A DNA stretch of 50,409 nt from a virus, in IMG/VR virus record IMGVR_UViG_3300045968_000249, positions 1 to 50,409 of that record, one strand, 5' to 3'. The notes under the pieces are model-generated. The model worked only from the letters and a program-made list of their open reading frames with translations, had not been told where the DNA came from and did no database searches. The position numbers were made by a program, and so were the translations under genes. Shown here one piece after another: positions 16,910 to 25,900 of the stretch (positions within the stretch are counted from its first letter, which is position 1; every line of letters begins with the position of its first letter).

Positions 16910-18511
16910 ATGCCGTTCTATCTGATTCACGCCAACACGTCGCTGCAAAAGGTCACGCCGGCCGGCGACATCACCACGTTGACGCTGCCCTCTGGTGTCA
17001 CGATGGTCGACACGCGGCCGGCACGGTTTGCCACTTTGGCCGGCACCGTCGTGGTCGTCAACGCCGTCTCGAAAAACGTGGCCATCAACGCGGCCACACT
17101 CGCCGCGCGCCTGTTGACCATCGATGGGCCCTCGGCCGCGCCGACTGTCGCGGCGGCCACGTCCTCCGGCAGCTTTTTCGGCAGTTATCGCTTCGCCTAC
17201 ACCTACGCGATTACCAGTGGCGACACGGTGCTCTCCGAAAGCCCGTTCTCGCCCATCGCCGGCCCGCTGGTGCTCCAGAATCGCCAAGTGGCCATGTCAG
17301 CCGTCACCGTTTCCGGCACGAGTGGAGTGAATGCGCGCATCATCTACATGACCACCAACAACGGCGAAACCTATTTCGAAGTGGAGCGCATCGAGGACAA
17401 CACTACGACCTCGGTCACCTTCGACGGCTCCGATTACGACCTGGGCTTGCTCGCGGAGGCGTCCAGTCACGCCGAGAACCCACCGGGCCACGACACCACC
17501 GACCGCTTTCGCATCATTACCGCCTGGAAAGACCGGCTGTTCGCCAGCCCGGACGACGATCCCGATGATGTGTGGTTCTCCGGCAACCGCGAAGTGTCGT
17601 CCTGGGGGGATGTCTTCACCGTGCCCCCCGCGGGCGAAGACCAGTACGGCGTGACCGCCTTCATGGCGCGACGCGACGAACTGGTGCTGGCGAAACGTCG
17701 CCGGCTGTGGAAACTGGTGGGCGACACGCCCGAAGACTACGAGCAAGTCTCGATTGATCCGGCGGTGGGCGCGATGGTGCAGGAAGGCTGCATCGTCATT
17801 GAGGATGTCTGCTATTTCCTGGGGGAAAACGGGTTTTACGAATACGGCCCGGCGGGTGTCCGCAACCTGTCGCGCGAGAACGTGCATCCCTGGTTCACGA
17901 GCGATGATTTTTTCAACCGCGCCAAATTCGCAAATGCCTTCTGCAAGTACAACGCCTTGTACGACACCATCGAATTGCACCTCGCCGCCGCCGGATCCAC
18001 CGACATCGACCGGTGGGTCACCTACCATCGCGGGAGTCAGCAGTGGTTCGGGCCGCATAAGACGGGGGCCTTCACGCCGACTGCTGGGGCGACGATGGAC
18101 GACACCAACGGCTTCAATCGCCCCGTCATTGGCTCGAGCGCCGGATTCATTTACGCCGAAAACTACTCGACGGCTTCGGACGACGGGACGGCGATTGAAT
18201 TCGATGCGATTCCGAAATGGCACAGCGGCAACACGCCCGACATTCAGAAGCTGTTTGGCCAAGCGGCCATCCTCTGCGCGATTGAATCGGGTGGCACGCT
18301 GAGTCTGGTCCCGAAAGTGGGGGGCCTGGACGCTTCGGCCCAGACCACCATTTCGCTCGCGCTCACCAGCGGCCAGCATCGCACCCGGCATTTGGGAACC
18401 GGGCGCTTGCTGCAAATGCGGTTCTACAACAACGAGAACAATCGGGCGGTGATGCTCTACGGCTACGAAGTGCCGTTCCATGAACTGTCGCGGCGGTCGG
18501 TAGCGCCATGA
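16910..18511 (+). CDS. Putative tail nozzle/hub protein
   Basis: A 533-residue beta-rich product. It begins PFYLIHANTSLQKVTPAGD, and carries a middle FRIITAWKDRLFASPDDD, VWFSGNREVSSWGDVFTVPP, DELVLAKRRRLWKL series and a late FLGENGFYEYGP region. This is the pattern of podovirus nozzle or stabilisation proteins that form a propeller-like hub below the adaptor. Its place after the adaptor and before the fibre fits. It overlaps the next gene by ATGA. Confidence 0.7.
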   Translation: MPFYLIHANTSLQKVTPAGDITTLTLPSGVTMVDTRPARFATLAGTVVVVNAVSKNVAINAATLAARLLTIDGPSAAPTVAAATSSGSFFGSYRFAYTYAITSGDTVLSESPFSPIAGPLVLQNRQVAMSAVTVSGTSGVNARIIYMTTNNGETYFEVERIEDNTTTSVTFDGSDYDLGLLAEASSHAENPPGHDTTDRFRIITAWKDRLFASPDDDPDDVWFSGNREVSSWGDVFTVPPAGEDQYGVTAFMARRDELVLAKRRRLWKLVGDTPEDYEQVSIDPAVGAMVQEGCIVIEDVCYFLGENGFYEYGPAGVRNLSRENVHPWFTSDDFFNRAKFANAFCKYNALYDTIELHLAAAGSTDIDRWVTYHRGSQQWFGPHKTGAFTPTAGATMDDTNGFNRPVIGSSAGFIYAENYSTASDDGTAIEFDAIPKWHSGNTPDIQKLFGQAAILCAIESGGTLSLVPKVGGLDASAQTTISLALTSGQHRTRHLGTGRLLQMRFYNNENNRAVMLYGYEVPFHELSRRSVAP

Positions 18512-19554
18512 AGCTCCAGAAGCCGCACCCGATTCGTGACCTCGAGATTAAGGAAACCGCGCAGGACATCGACGATAACTTCGATGCGGTCTGGGGCGCA
18601 CTGCGCGAGCTCAATAGCCGCCTGGGCGTGAGTGAAGACGACATCGCCATCCTCGAGGCGGCTCCCGATCCGGTCCAGAAAGTCATTCTCGCGCTCGACG
18701 GCACGCCGGGCGATGATGGGATGCCGGGCCCCCGCGGCGCAACGGGCATCACCGGGGCGACCGGGGCCCTGGGCCCGCCAGGATTCGACGGCGCGGACGG
18801 CGCGGATTTTTGGGGCGTTCTGGCCGCCGCCAGCAGCGAAGGCGAAGTCACCTTCACCACCACCGGCAACATTGACGACCTCGACTTCGGCAACGTGCCG
18901 CTCATCCGCATGAACAACGCGTCGCTTGCGACGCTGCGCGGACTACGCGCCGGGCGCGCGGGCCAGCTGGTCACGATCGTGTCGGTCGGGGCGGGCCAAG
19001 TGGATTTGGCCCATCAGAACGCCGGCTCCGTGGCCGCGAATCGCCTGACCAACATCGCGACCAGTGCCGTGACGTCGTTGTCCGCCGGCACCGGGCTCGC
19101 CACGTTCCGCTACGACAACACGACGCAAAGCTGGCGGCTCATCGAGCATGAACAAGGGGCCTGGATCACGCCGTCGTTCAGTGCCGGCGATTACACCGCC
19201 AATGGCGCGATGACCTGGACGGTCGCCTCTGGCGACGTCGCGCTGATGGCCTACTACCTCAAAGGCCGTCAACTCTCGGTCCTGTTCGAACTCAACACCA
19301 CCACGACGGGGGGTGTGGCCTCGACGGCGCTGCGGCGCACGGTGCCAGGCGGCTTCACGATTGCGAGCGGGGTCCGCGCGTTTTACCGCGTCATCAATGC
19401 CGGCGTGACCGTCACCTCACCGCTGGGCATGGCCTACGCCGCCGCCGCGTCCACCTATATCGAATTCCTGCGCGATGGCAGCGGCACGGCCAATTGGACC
19501 ATCGGCACTGATAACGTCGGCATTCTCGGCAGTCTGTTTACCGACGTGCAGTAG
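18508..19554 (+). CDS. Collagen-like tail fibre protein
   Basis: A 348-residue product. Residues 1-50 are a helical attachment segment. From Gly65 to Gly98 there are twelve consecutive Gly-X-Y triplets, a collagen-like trimer rod found in many phage fibres. A C-terminal beta domain follows, including GQLVTIVSVGAGQVDLAHQN and a WRLIEHEQGAWITPSF stretch typical of fibre knobs. It probably forms a trimeric fibre or spike for adsorption. It starts in an ATGA overlap. Confidence 0.82.
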   Translation: MKLQKPHPIRDLEIKETAQDIDDNFDAVWGALRELNSRLGVSEDDIAILEAAPDPVQKVILALDGTPGDDGMPGPRGATGITGATGALGPPGFDGADGADFWGVLAAASSEGEVTFTTTGNIDDLDFGNVPLIRMNNASLATLRGLRAGRAGQLVTIVSVGAGQVDLAHQNAGSVAANRLTNIATSAVTSLSAGTGLATFRYDNTTQSWRLIEHEQGAWITPSFSAGDYTANGAMTWTVASGDVALMAYYLKGRQLSVLFELNTTTTGGVASTALRRTVPGGFTIASGVRAFYRVINAGVTVTSPLGMAYAAAASTYIEFLRDGSGTANWTIGTDNVGILGSLFTDVQ

Positions 19555-19563
19555 GAGGCTTGA

Positions 19564-19902
19564 ATGCCCGGAACCATTCGCACGCTTGCAGGACCGCTGG
19601 CCCTGACCAACACCTACACCACCAACGTCTTCAACGATACGAACACTAACGTGTTCAACGTCGTGCGGCACATTCACATCGCGAACAAGACGTCGGCGGC
19701 GGTGACCTTCCGCCTCTATATGGGCACAACCGGCGCGAACACCGCCGGCACCGAACTGTTCTACGACAAATCGGTCCCGGCGTTCGATTACCTCGATTGG
19801 TATGGCTTGCTGCGCATGGCCAGTACCGATTTCCTGGTCGGCGGGGCGAGTGCGTCGACCTCGCTGACGATCACCATCATGGGCGAACGGATTCCGGTGT
19901 AA
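19564..19902 (+). CDS. Putative beta-rich fibre-associated virion protein
   Basis: A 112-residue beta protein with AGGAGG in the short gap upstream. It has VRHIHIANKTSAAVTFRLYM followed by VPAFDYLDWYGLLRMASTD, resembling the small beta-sandwich proteins at 11518 and 12550. Its stop codon lies inside a copy of the 16-bp dispersed motif. A fibre or decoration accessory is inferred. Confidence 0.65.
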   Translation: MPGTIRTLAGPLALTNTYTTNVFNDTNTNVFNVVRHIHIANKTSAAVTFRLYMGTTGANTAGTELFYDKSVPAFDYLDWYGLLRMASTDFLVGGASASTSLTITIMGERIPV

Positions 19903-19915
19903 GGTAAAGCCTCAC
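19900..19915 (+). promoter_or_regulatory. Dispersed 16-bp motif, site S3
   Basis: TAAGGTAAAGCCTCAC, with one change in the CCTGAC arm. It overlaps a stop codon and sits 17 bp before the next start. It separates the structural genes from the Gly/Pro-rich and ejection-protein genes. Confidence 0.5.
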
Positions 19916-19931
19916 GAGCCAGGAGAGCATC

Positions 19932-20900
19932 ATGCCTACGGGCGCATCCTACGGCCTGGACTACTATCGACCGCCGACCAAAGCCGGGCCCGTTGTCGGT
20001 TGGACCGGGACCGGACAACCGACCTACGGCGGGCCGACGCCGACCCAAACCGCCAACCAGCAAGCGGCGCAAACCCAACAGACCAACGCGCTGAGCGCCT
20101 TGGAGCAGCAACGCCAGCGGCTGGCCCTGGAAGCACAGCAGCAAGCCTTCATTAACTCGACCCGGTTGATGAATGCGAGCGACCCGCAGAACGTGACGAT
20201 CAAGTCAACGGGCATCGACCAGGAACTGTCGCGCGGGCCGGGCGCGGGCGGCGCGGGCGCAGGCGGCGCGGGCGGGGGCGGGCTGAGCGCAGACCAAATC
20301 GCGGCGATACTCAAGCAGAGCAAGCCGGAACCAGAACCAAAGGTCGATGCCCCTCCCTTACCGCCGGCTCCACAACTCCCCCCGCATGTAGGCATCTACG
20401 GCGGCGGTGGTGGCGCATTTGAAGGCGGTGGCGGTGGCGGCGCGGTCGGTCCGCCGGGCCTGCCAGGCACTGGCATCAGCCCAGGCCCATCGTTGGCGTT
20501 CTCGAGAGCGAAGGACGTTGCCGGCCGACAGGGCTCCGCGGCGCTGAGCGCTCTGAAAGACGTCATGTCGTCTCGCAACATGGGGAAATCGTCGATGGAG
20601 GGACGCGAGTCCGCCAACATCCTGTCCGACCTCGCGCAGCATTTGACCGACGTCGAATTTGAGGACGTCACCAACAGGGAGCAACGCGCGTTCGATGCCG
20701 CGATGGAACAGTATCGCGGTGGGCTCACGCAACGAGGACAGGACATCAATTTCCTGAGCGGCACGCGCAGCCAGGACGTCGACTACACGGGCAATATCTA
20801 CGCTGGCGGCGTGGATCAGCGGGGCCAAAATGTCAATTTGAAGACCAGTTGGCTCAACACCATTCCGCAAATCTATTCCCTGATGGCACGGCGTTACTAA
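19932..20900 (+). CDS. Gly/Pro/Gln-rich virion-region protein
   Basis: A 322-residue product with an AGGAGAG SD. The N-terminal half has a Gln/Ala-rich helix (about 38-75). A Gly-rich segment (about 100-117), a Pro-rich segment and a second Gly run follow, then a charged helical C-terminus containing QRGQDINFLSG and QRGQNVNLKTSW, which look like an imperfect repeat. No family is recognised. Its place before the giant protein suggests an internal or ejected virion protein. Confidence 0.65.
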   Translation: MPTGASYGLDYYRPPTKAGPVVGWTGTGQPTYGGPTPTQTANQQAAQTQQTNALSALEQQRQRLALEAQQQAFINSTRLMNASDPQNVTIKSTGIDQELSRGPGAGGAGAGGAGGGGLSADQIAAILKQSKPEPEPKVDAPPLPPAPQLPPHVGIYGGGGGAFEGGGGGGAVGPPGLPGTGISPGPSLAFSRAKDVAGRQGSAALSALKDVMSSRNMGKSSMEGRESANILSDLAQHLTDVEFEDVTNREQRAFDAAMEQYRGGLTQRGQDINFLSGTRSQDVDYTGNIYAGGVDQRGQNVNLKTSWLNTIPQIYSLMARRY

Positions 20901-20901
20901 C

Positions 20902-21423
20902 ATGGCGACGCCCATCACCGAACAGTCGATTCGCGATCAGTTCCAGAAGCGATTCCAGCAGCACTACGGGGCCGGCACGCCCGCGACTGGTGATTGGGAA
21001 ACGGCCTATAAGAACGAAGCGACGCTCTACGGGCATAGCTACACCGGCGGCACGCAAGAAGACCTCGACGCGTATTTTAAGAGGCGCGAAGGCGAACTCG
21101 GACTGAACAAACCGCCCGCGCCCGCGCCCGCGCCCGCGATTACGAAGACCAAACCCACCGCGCCCCCGACGCCCCCACCCCCCGGCGGCGAATACGGCGG
21201 TGGAGTCGGCGCGGGCGGTGGCGGGGGCGGCGGCGGTGGGGGCGGCACGTTCGATCAGTTGGCCATGCCCGCGTATCACTCCGCGATGCGTGGTCCCGAG
21301 ATGATGGCACCGGCACCGGTCCAAAACCTCACCGGGCCATCGGAGGGTAATCCCCAACTCGGCAATCGCATTCTGCCGATGCAACAACTCAAATTAGCGC
21401 TCAACCCTAACAGGATCTACTGA
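20902..21423 (+). CDS. Low-complexity protein with Pro/Ala and Gly runs
   Basis: A 173-residue product. Residues 1-70 are an ordered helical domain (ITEQSIRDQFQKRFQQHYGA, then EDLDAYFKRREGELG). A Pro/Ala repeat, a Thr/Pro stretch and a long Gly run (about 100-115) follow. The long Gly tract is of the kind that can slip in replication. No family is recognised. It probably belongs to the same internal-protein group as its neighbours. Confidence 0.62.
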   Translation: MATPITEQSIRDQFQKRFQQHYGAGTPATGDWETAYKNEATLYGHSYTGGTQEDLDAYFKRREGELGLNKPPAPAPAPAITKTKPTAPPTPPPPGGEYGGGVGAGGGGGGGGGGGTFDQLAMPAYHSAMRGPEMMAPAPVQNLTGPSEGNPQLGNRILPMQQLKLALNPNRIY

Positions 21424-21935
21424 TGCCGAGTAGCCGAGCCTTTTACAACCGGCTGGCGATGCAGGGCGTCAATGCGCCACTGCTGCGCGGACGGTCCTAT
21501 GTCGACCGTGGCACCACGGCCGCGGACCGCGGTCCCTTCGATCCGCAACTCCTGATTGGCGATAGGGGCCAACGGCTTCAGGTCAACGACCAAAACCCGG
21601 TGGGCCTGATGAATTTCGGACGCCAACAAATCGAAGCCCGCCGGCAGCAGCTGCGCGAACAGGAAGACCCGAGCGGTCTGACTCGAGGCGGGCGATTAGT
21701 TGGTGGTCCCGCCCCAAGCGCGGCCTGGGATGCCTACTTCGGCATTCTGCAAGGCAAAGAGAACGCGGCACAGGCATCCGGGCGACGCCTGAACTTCGAT
21801 GAACGGGCGTGGGGTAATCCGAGCGTGCAGGACTTCTCGCCCGAAGGACGCGGCATGCGCTACGGCCGCGGGGAAATTCCGCCGGCGTGGTTGCAAGCCG
21901 AAGGCGGATTGCGCTCAGCGCTCCGGAGGCGGTAA
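21423..21935 (+). CDS. Hypothetical Arg-rich protein
   Basis: A 170-residue basic product whose ATG overlaps the preceding stop (TGATG). It contains NRLAMQGVNAPLLRGRSYVD, a QQIEARRQQLREQED helix and several RG pairs, and ends LRSALRRR. The composition suggests nucleic acid contact or disorder. No family is recognised. It is tightly coupled to its neighbours. Confidence 0.62.
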   Translation: MPSSRAFYNRLAMQGVNAPLLRGRSYVDRGTTAADRGPFDPQLLIGDRGQRLQVNDQNPVGLMNFGRQQIEARRQQLREQEDPSGLTRGGRLVGGPAPSAAWDAYFGILQGKENAAQASGRRLNFDERAWGNPSVQDFSPEGRGMRYGRGEIPPAWLQAEGGLRSALRRR

Positions 21936-22978
21936 TGCCATATCAATCGCCGTTTTCCACCCTACAACAGATGATTCGCGACCGGCGCTTCGGTGACCTC
22001 GTGGACCGTGGTAACGACTTCGAGGTAGACGACCTGATCGACCGCGGCCAGGACCGCGATGCGATGCTGTTGCAGGACGACCAGGAATTGCGTTTGCGTC
22101 CGGAGCAATACGAAACCCTGCGACGCTCGCCGTTTTCTGAGCCCACGCCACCGCGCTCGAGTCAACCGCCGATGCCGCCATCGCGGCGCGAGTTTCCGTT
22201 CGAAGTGCTGCGCAAATCGACGGGCAATCTCGCTCCGATGCTCAACCGCTATGGGCTGGCCGACTACGGCAACGTCGAAGAAGGCACGGGCCCGCGTGGA
22301 CCGTCATCCGTCTTCCCAGGGGCGGGCGCGCGTGCGGGGACCAAGGTGACGATGTATGGCGACCCGATCGACGCCGAAGTCTCGCGGATGAAGCAGCTGC
22401 GTCAGCAAGCCGTCGACTCACGCGCCCTGAATCAACGGTACCTGGAAAGCCATCTCGGCCCCGAAACCGCGGCGTTCAAAGCGGACCCCTACCGTTCCAT
22501 GCTGGCGCTCGAATCCGGTCAGCGAAGCTACGAGCGAGCGAACCCCTTGCCCCCACAACCGGGCATGTTGAGCAACGTGGAAGCCGGCGCGGTGCTGCGC
22601 GATTTTATGAGTGGCGACGCACGGGCGCGGGAAGCCGCCCGCGCGCAAGCCATCAGCGGCGCGGAAACGTTCATGGATCCGACCGTGACCGCCGGCCGCG
22701 GATTGGCCCGGCGCGAAGCCGAGCTCGATGCCCAGCAAAAGGGGTACTGGGATGTCGCTGGTCGGCTGGCCGCGAGCCAGAACTTCTTCCCGACGCCAGA
22801 ACAGACCGAGCCGTACTTCCCGTCTGGTGGCGGGCAGGCGGGCCCACCCGGCGCGGACGCCGGCGCGAAGACGCTCAGCCTTGATGACCTCAGGATCATC
22901 GCGCAAATGCAGGGGTTGACGCTGGATCAGGCCGTCGCCGTCGCACAGCGACGAGGTTGGACGATCGGTGGACGGTAA
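21935..22978 (+). CDS. Hypothetical protein upstream of the polyvalent protein
   Basis: A 347-residue product. The ATG was chosen because it overlaps the upstream stop (TAATG) and GGAGG lies 6 bp before it. The N-terminus has a repeated short acidic/basic pattern (DRRFGDLVDRGNDFEVDDLIDRG). The centre is Pro/Arg-rich, and the C-terminus ends in a small folded helical segment (LSLDDLRIIAQMQGLTLDQA). It overlaps the next start by 1 bp. Function is unknown; an internal virion protein is likely. Confidence 0.65.
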   Translation: MPYQSPFSTLQQMIRDRRFGDLVDRGNDFEVDDLIDRGQDRDAMLLQDDQELRLRPEQYETLRRSPFSEPTPPRSSQPPMPPSRREFPFEVLRKSTGNLAPMLNRYGLADYGNVEEGTGPRGPSSVFPGAGARAGTKVTMYGDPIDAEVSRMKQLRQQAVDSRALNQRYLESHLGPETAAFKADPYRSMLALESGQRSYERANPLPPQPGMLSNVEAGAVLRDFMSGDARAREAARAQAISGAETFMDPTVTAGRGLARREAELDAQQKGYWDVAGRLAASQNFFPTPEQTEPYFPSGGGQAGPPGADAGAKTLSLDDLRIIAQMQGLTLDQAVAVAQRRGWTIGGR

Positions 22979-25900
22979 TGCCGTACAGGGATCCGTTCCG
23001 CGACATCGATTTCGATTTCGACGACGCCGTGCGTCGACTGCGCGCGTCGCGCCGGCCTGGGCCGCCCGCCGGCGACGTCGATTTCGACATCGATTCGGCC
23101 GTCCGCGATCTGCGCGCCGGCCGTTTGAAGGCTCCGCCTAATCCAGCTGGTCCCGACGAACCCGACGACGACCGCAGCTGGGGCGACACCGCCATCGCGA
23201 CCGCGGCGCGCGTCGTACCGAGCATTGCCGGCGGCGTCGCAGGGGCGGCACTCGGCAACGTCCCCGGCGCGGCCATCGGGGGCGCAGCGGGCGGCGCGTT
23301 TGGCGAATGGCTGGCGGAGGAGTACGAGAAAGCGCGCGGGCTCCGCAAAGAGGTAGACCCGCGCAGCGTCGCCGTCGAAGCCGCGCTTGGGGCGGTGCCG
23401 CTGGGCAAGACCGCCTCATGGGGACGGGCGGCCCTGAAGGGCGCGGGGATGGGCGTCACCGGCTCGACGGCCCATTCGGTGGTGGAACGCGGGGAATTGC
23501 CGTCGCTCGAGGAAGCCGCACTCTCCGCAGGATTCGGCGGCGTGTTCGGCGGCGGCATTCACGCCGCGGCTGATCGGTTCGGTCGGTTCCTGAGTGGACG
23601 GCGGGCACCAGCGGCCGACCTGCCAGCTGGCACACCAGGAGGCCCACAAGGCCCTGTGGACTTCCCGGACGCGCGGACCTCCCAGACCTACCAAGACACC
23701 CTCGCGATGCGCACAGCGGACCAGGACGCGGCCAGGGCGATGGCTGTAGCCCGCGCCCGCGGGATGGTCGACCCCCAGACAGGCGAAGTAACTCGGCCGC
23801 AGGGTTCCGGCTTTCTCGACTATGAGGATTGGGACGCCGAGTTTCGTTCCGAACAGCGTCGCCCGTCCGTGTCGCCGGAATCAGGGACACGGATGTTCGA
23901 ACCGCCGCCGCCGGATGCGCCGCTGGGCCAGCTGCAACCTCGACCGCTTACTGGCCTTCAGCGCTACTTGCAAGAGGATGCCGCGATCCAAGCCGATGTC
24001 CGCGAACGCGGTCACGTTTTCCCCCCAGGACCACGCCAGCCCGACCGGTTCGACCTCGCCACGGTGCCACCGGTCGAAGCCAGCGTCCCGCGCTCGATTC
24101 TCGAGGCGGAGGTTCCGCCGATCCCCCCGTGGGAAGAAGTGGACCCGCGGCGCGCACTGCCGGCCGAAGCGGCGATGCAAGCGCTCATCCCGTCGCGCTA
24201 CCTCAGACCCGGTTCCCAGGCTGCGCGCCGGCGCGAGAACGAAGCCCTTGCCGAATTTCTCCGCGTCAACCTGACACGACCGGACGTGCCCCCGTCCCCA
24301 CCGTCAGGCCCAGCGCCCGAAGCGCCACCGCGACCGCCTACGATGACCGTGCCGCGCATCGAGGGCTATCACAAACTCGGCGGGCGATTGCTCCCGATCT
24401 ACGAAGTCTCCGGCGACGACGTGACCTTGGACCCGACGACCTACCAGTTCAAGGAATCCGACGTCCGCGGGCGTACCGGGGCCCTGAAGGGCGTCGAACA
24501 GTGGGATCCGACCGCCGGCAGCAGCAAGCCGATCATCCTGCACAAGCGGGCGGACGGGCGGCTGATGGTGGCCGATGGCCATCAACGCGTGAACAAGTGG
24601 CAAGAGCTCAAAGCGGCCGGCGCAGACCTGCCCCCGCTGCGCGCCATTGTCCTCGACGAAGCGGAAGGGTTCGACGTCGCCCAGGTGCGGCGCATTTCCT
24701 CGCTGCAAAACATCCGCGAAGGATCGGGCGAACCGACCGACATCGCGAAACTGTTGCGCACCGGCCAGCTGTCACAGCAGGAAGCGGCCACGATGCCGCG
24801 CGGCAGTGTCGCCGGGCCGAAGCTCGCGCAGGGTGAATCGCTCGCGACGCTTTCCGATCAGGCATTCCAAGCCGTCATCAACAAGGAAGTGCCGTCACAG
24901 TGGGGGGCGATGGTGGCGCGGAGTCGCGCGACGCCGGAACAGCAACTGTCCGTCATTCGCGCGCTCGCCAAAGCCGACATCGGCAATGACGTCGAAGCCG
25001 ATGCGTTTGTCAAAGCCCTGCTGTCTGACGATTTCGAGCAAGTCACGATGCGCGACATGTTCGGCGAATCGACGCAAGCGGTCAGTTTGGCGGAGAACAT
25101 TGCGAAGATCGTCGGCAAGGTCAATGCCCGACTGGCACGCGAGAAGCGCGCGTTCGGCAAAGTGGTCAAAGAAGCCAGCGTGCTCAAAGGCGCAGGGAAC
25201 GTTCTGGCCGAAGAAGAAAACGTCGCACGCGCCGGCAAGGCGCAATCCGCGCTCGAGCAATTCGAACTGCTGAAGGACCAGAAAGGCACACACACGCGTG
25301 AGGCGATGAAAGCGCTGGCCGCGCGGATGGTGCGCGGCGAAGCGACACTCAATCAGGCGGTCGATGAAATCTTGCCGGCGCTCCAACGCGACGCCCAGGG
25401 CGAACCGTTCACGTTACGCGCCCCCACCGAAGCCCAACCGACCGCCGCCGCGGCCGCGGTCGAAGAACCCACGGGCCCGACGCGCGCCGAGCTCGAGGCC
25501 GAGGGCCAAGGCTCCATGTTCGGCGAAGAACCGCCCGCGCCGCTCGATTTCGATGCTGCCAAAAATAAACAGGTCCATCGGCAACTGACAGAGGGAATGG
25601 GTCGACTCACGGACGACGAGATTCGGTATCTCGATTCATTCGATGAGTTCGGCAAACCTCTAAGCCGTGCTGACCGTGGCGATGAAAGTGGGTTTGTTCG
25701 TACACAGCTAGGCGGTCGACTCGCGGGCGGCGTGACGGGCGGCGTGCTTGGCGGCACCGCCGGCGTAGCCACCGCCGATGAAGAAGCCACTCCGCAAGAA
25801 CGATTGGGCCGCTTTCTCGCCGGCGCGGCAGCGGGCGGCATCGCGGGCGCAGCGGGTGGCGGCAGAGTCGCCCGCGCGCTCACGCGGGAAACGGGCGAAG

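Noticed and set aside
17297-18481. Minus-strand frame of 394 codons opposite the nozzle gene
   Set aside because: Antisense shadow with no SD and no recognisable domain, opposite a convincing plus-strand protein.
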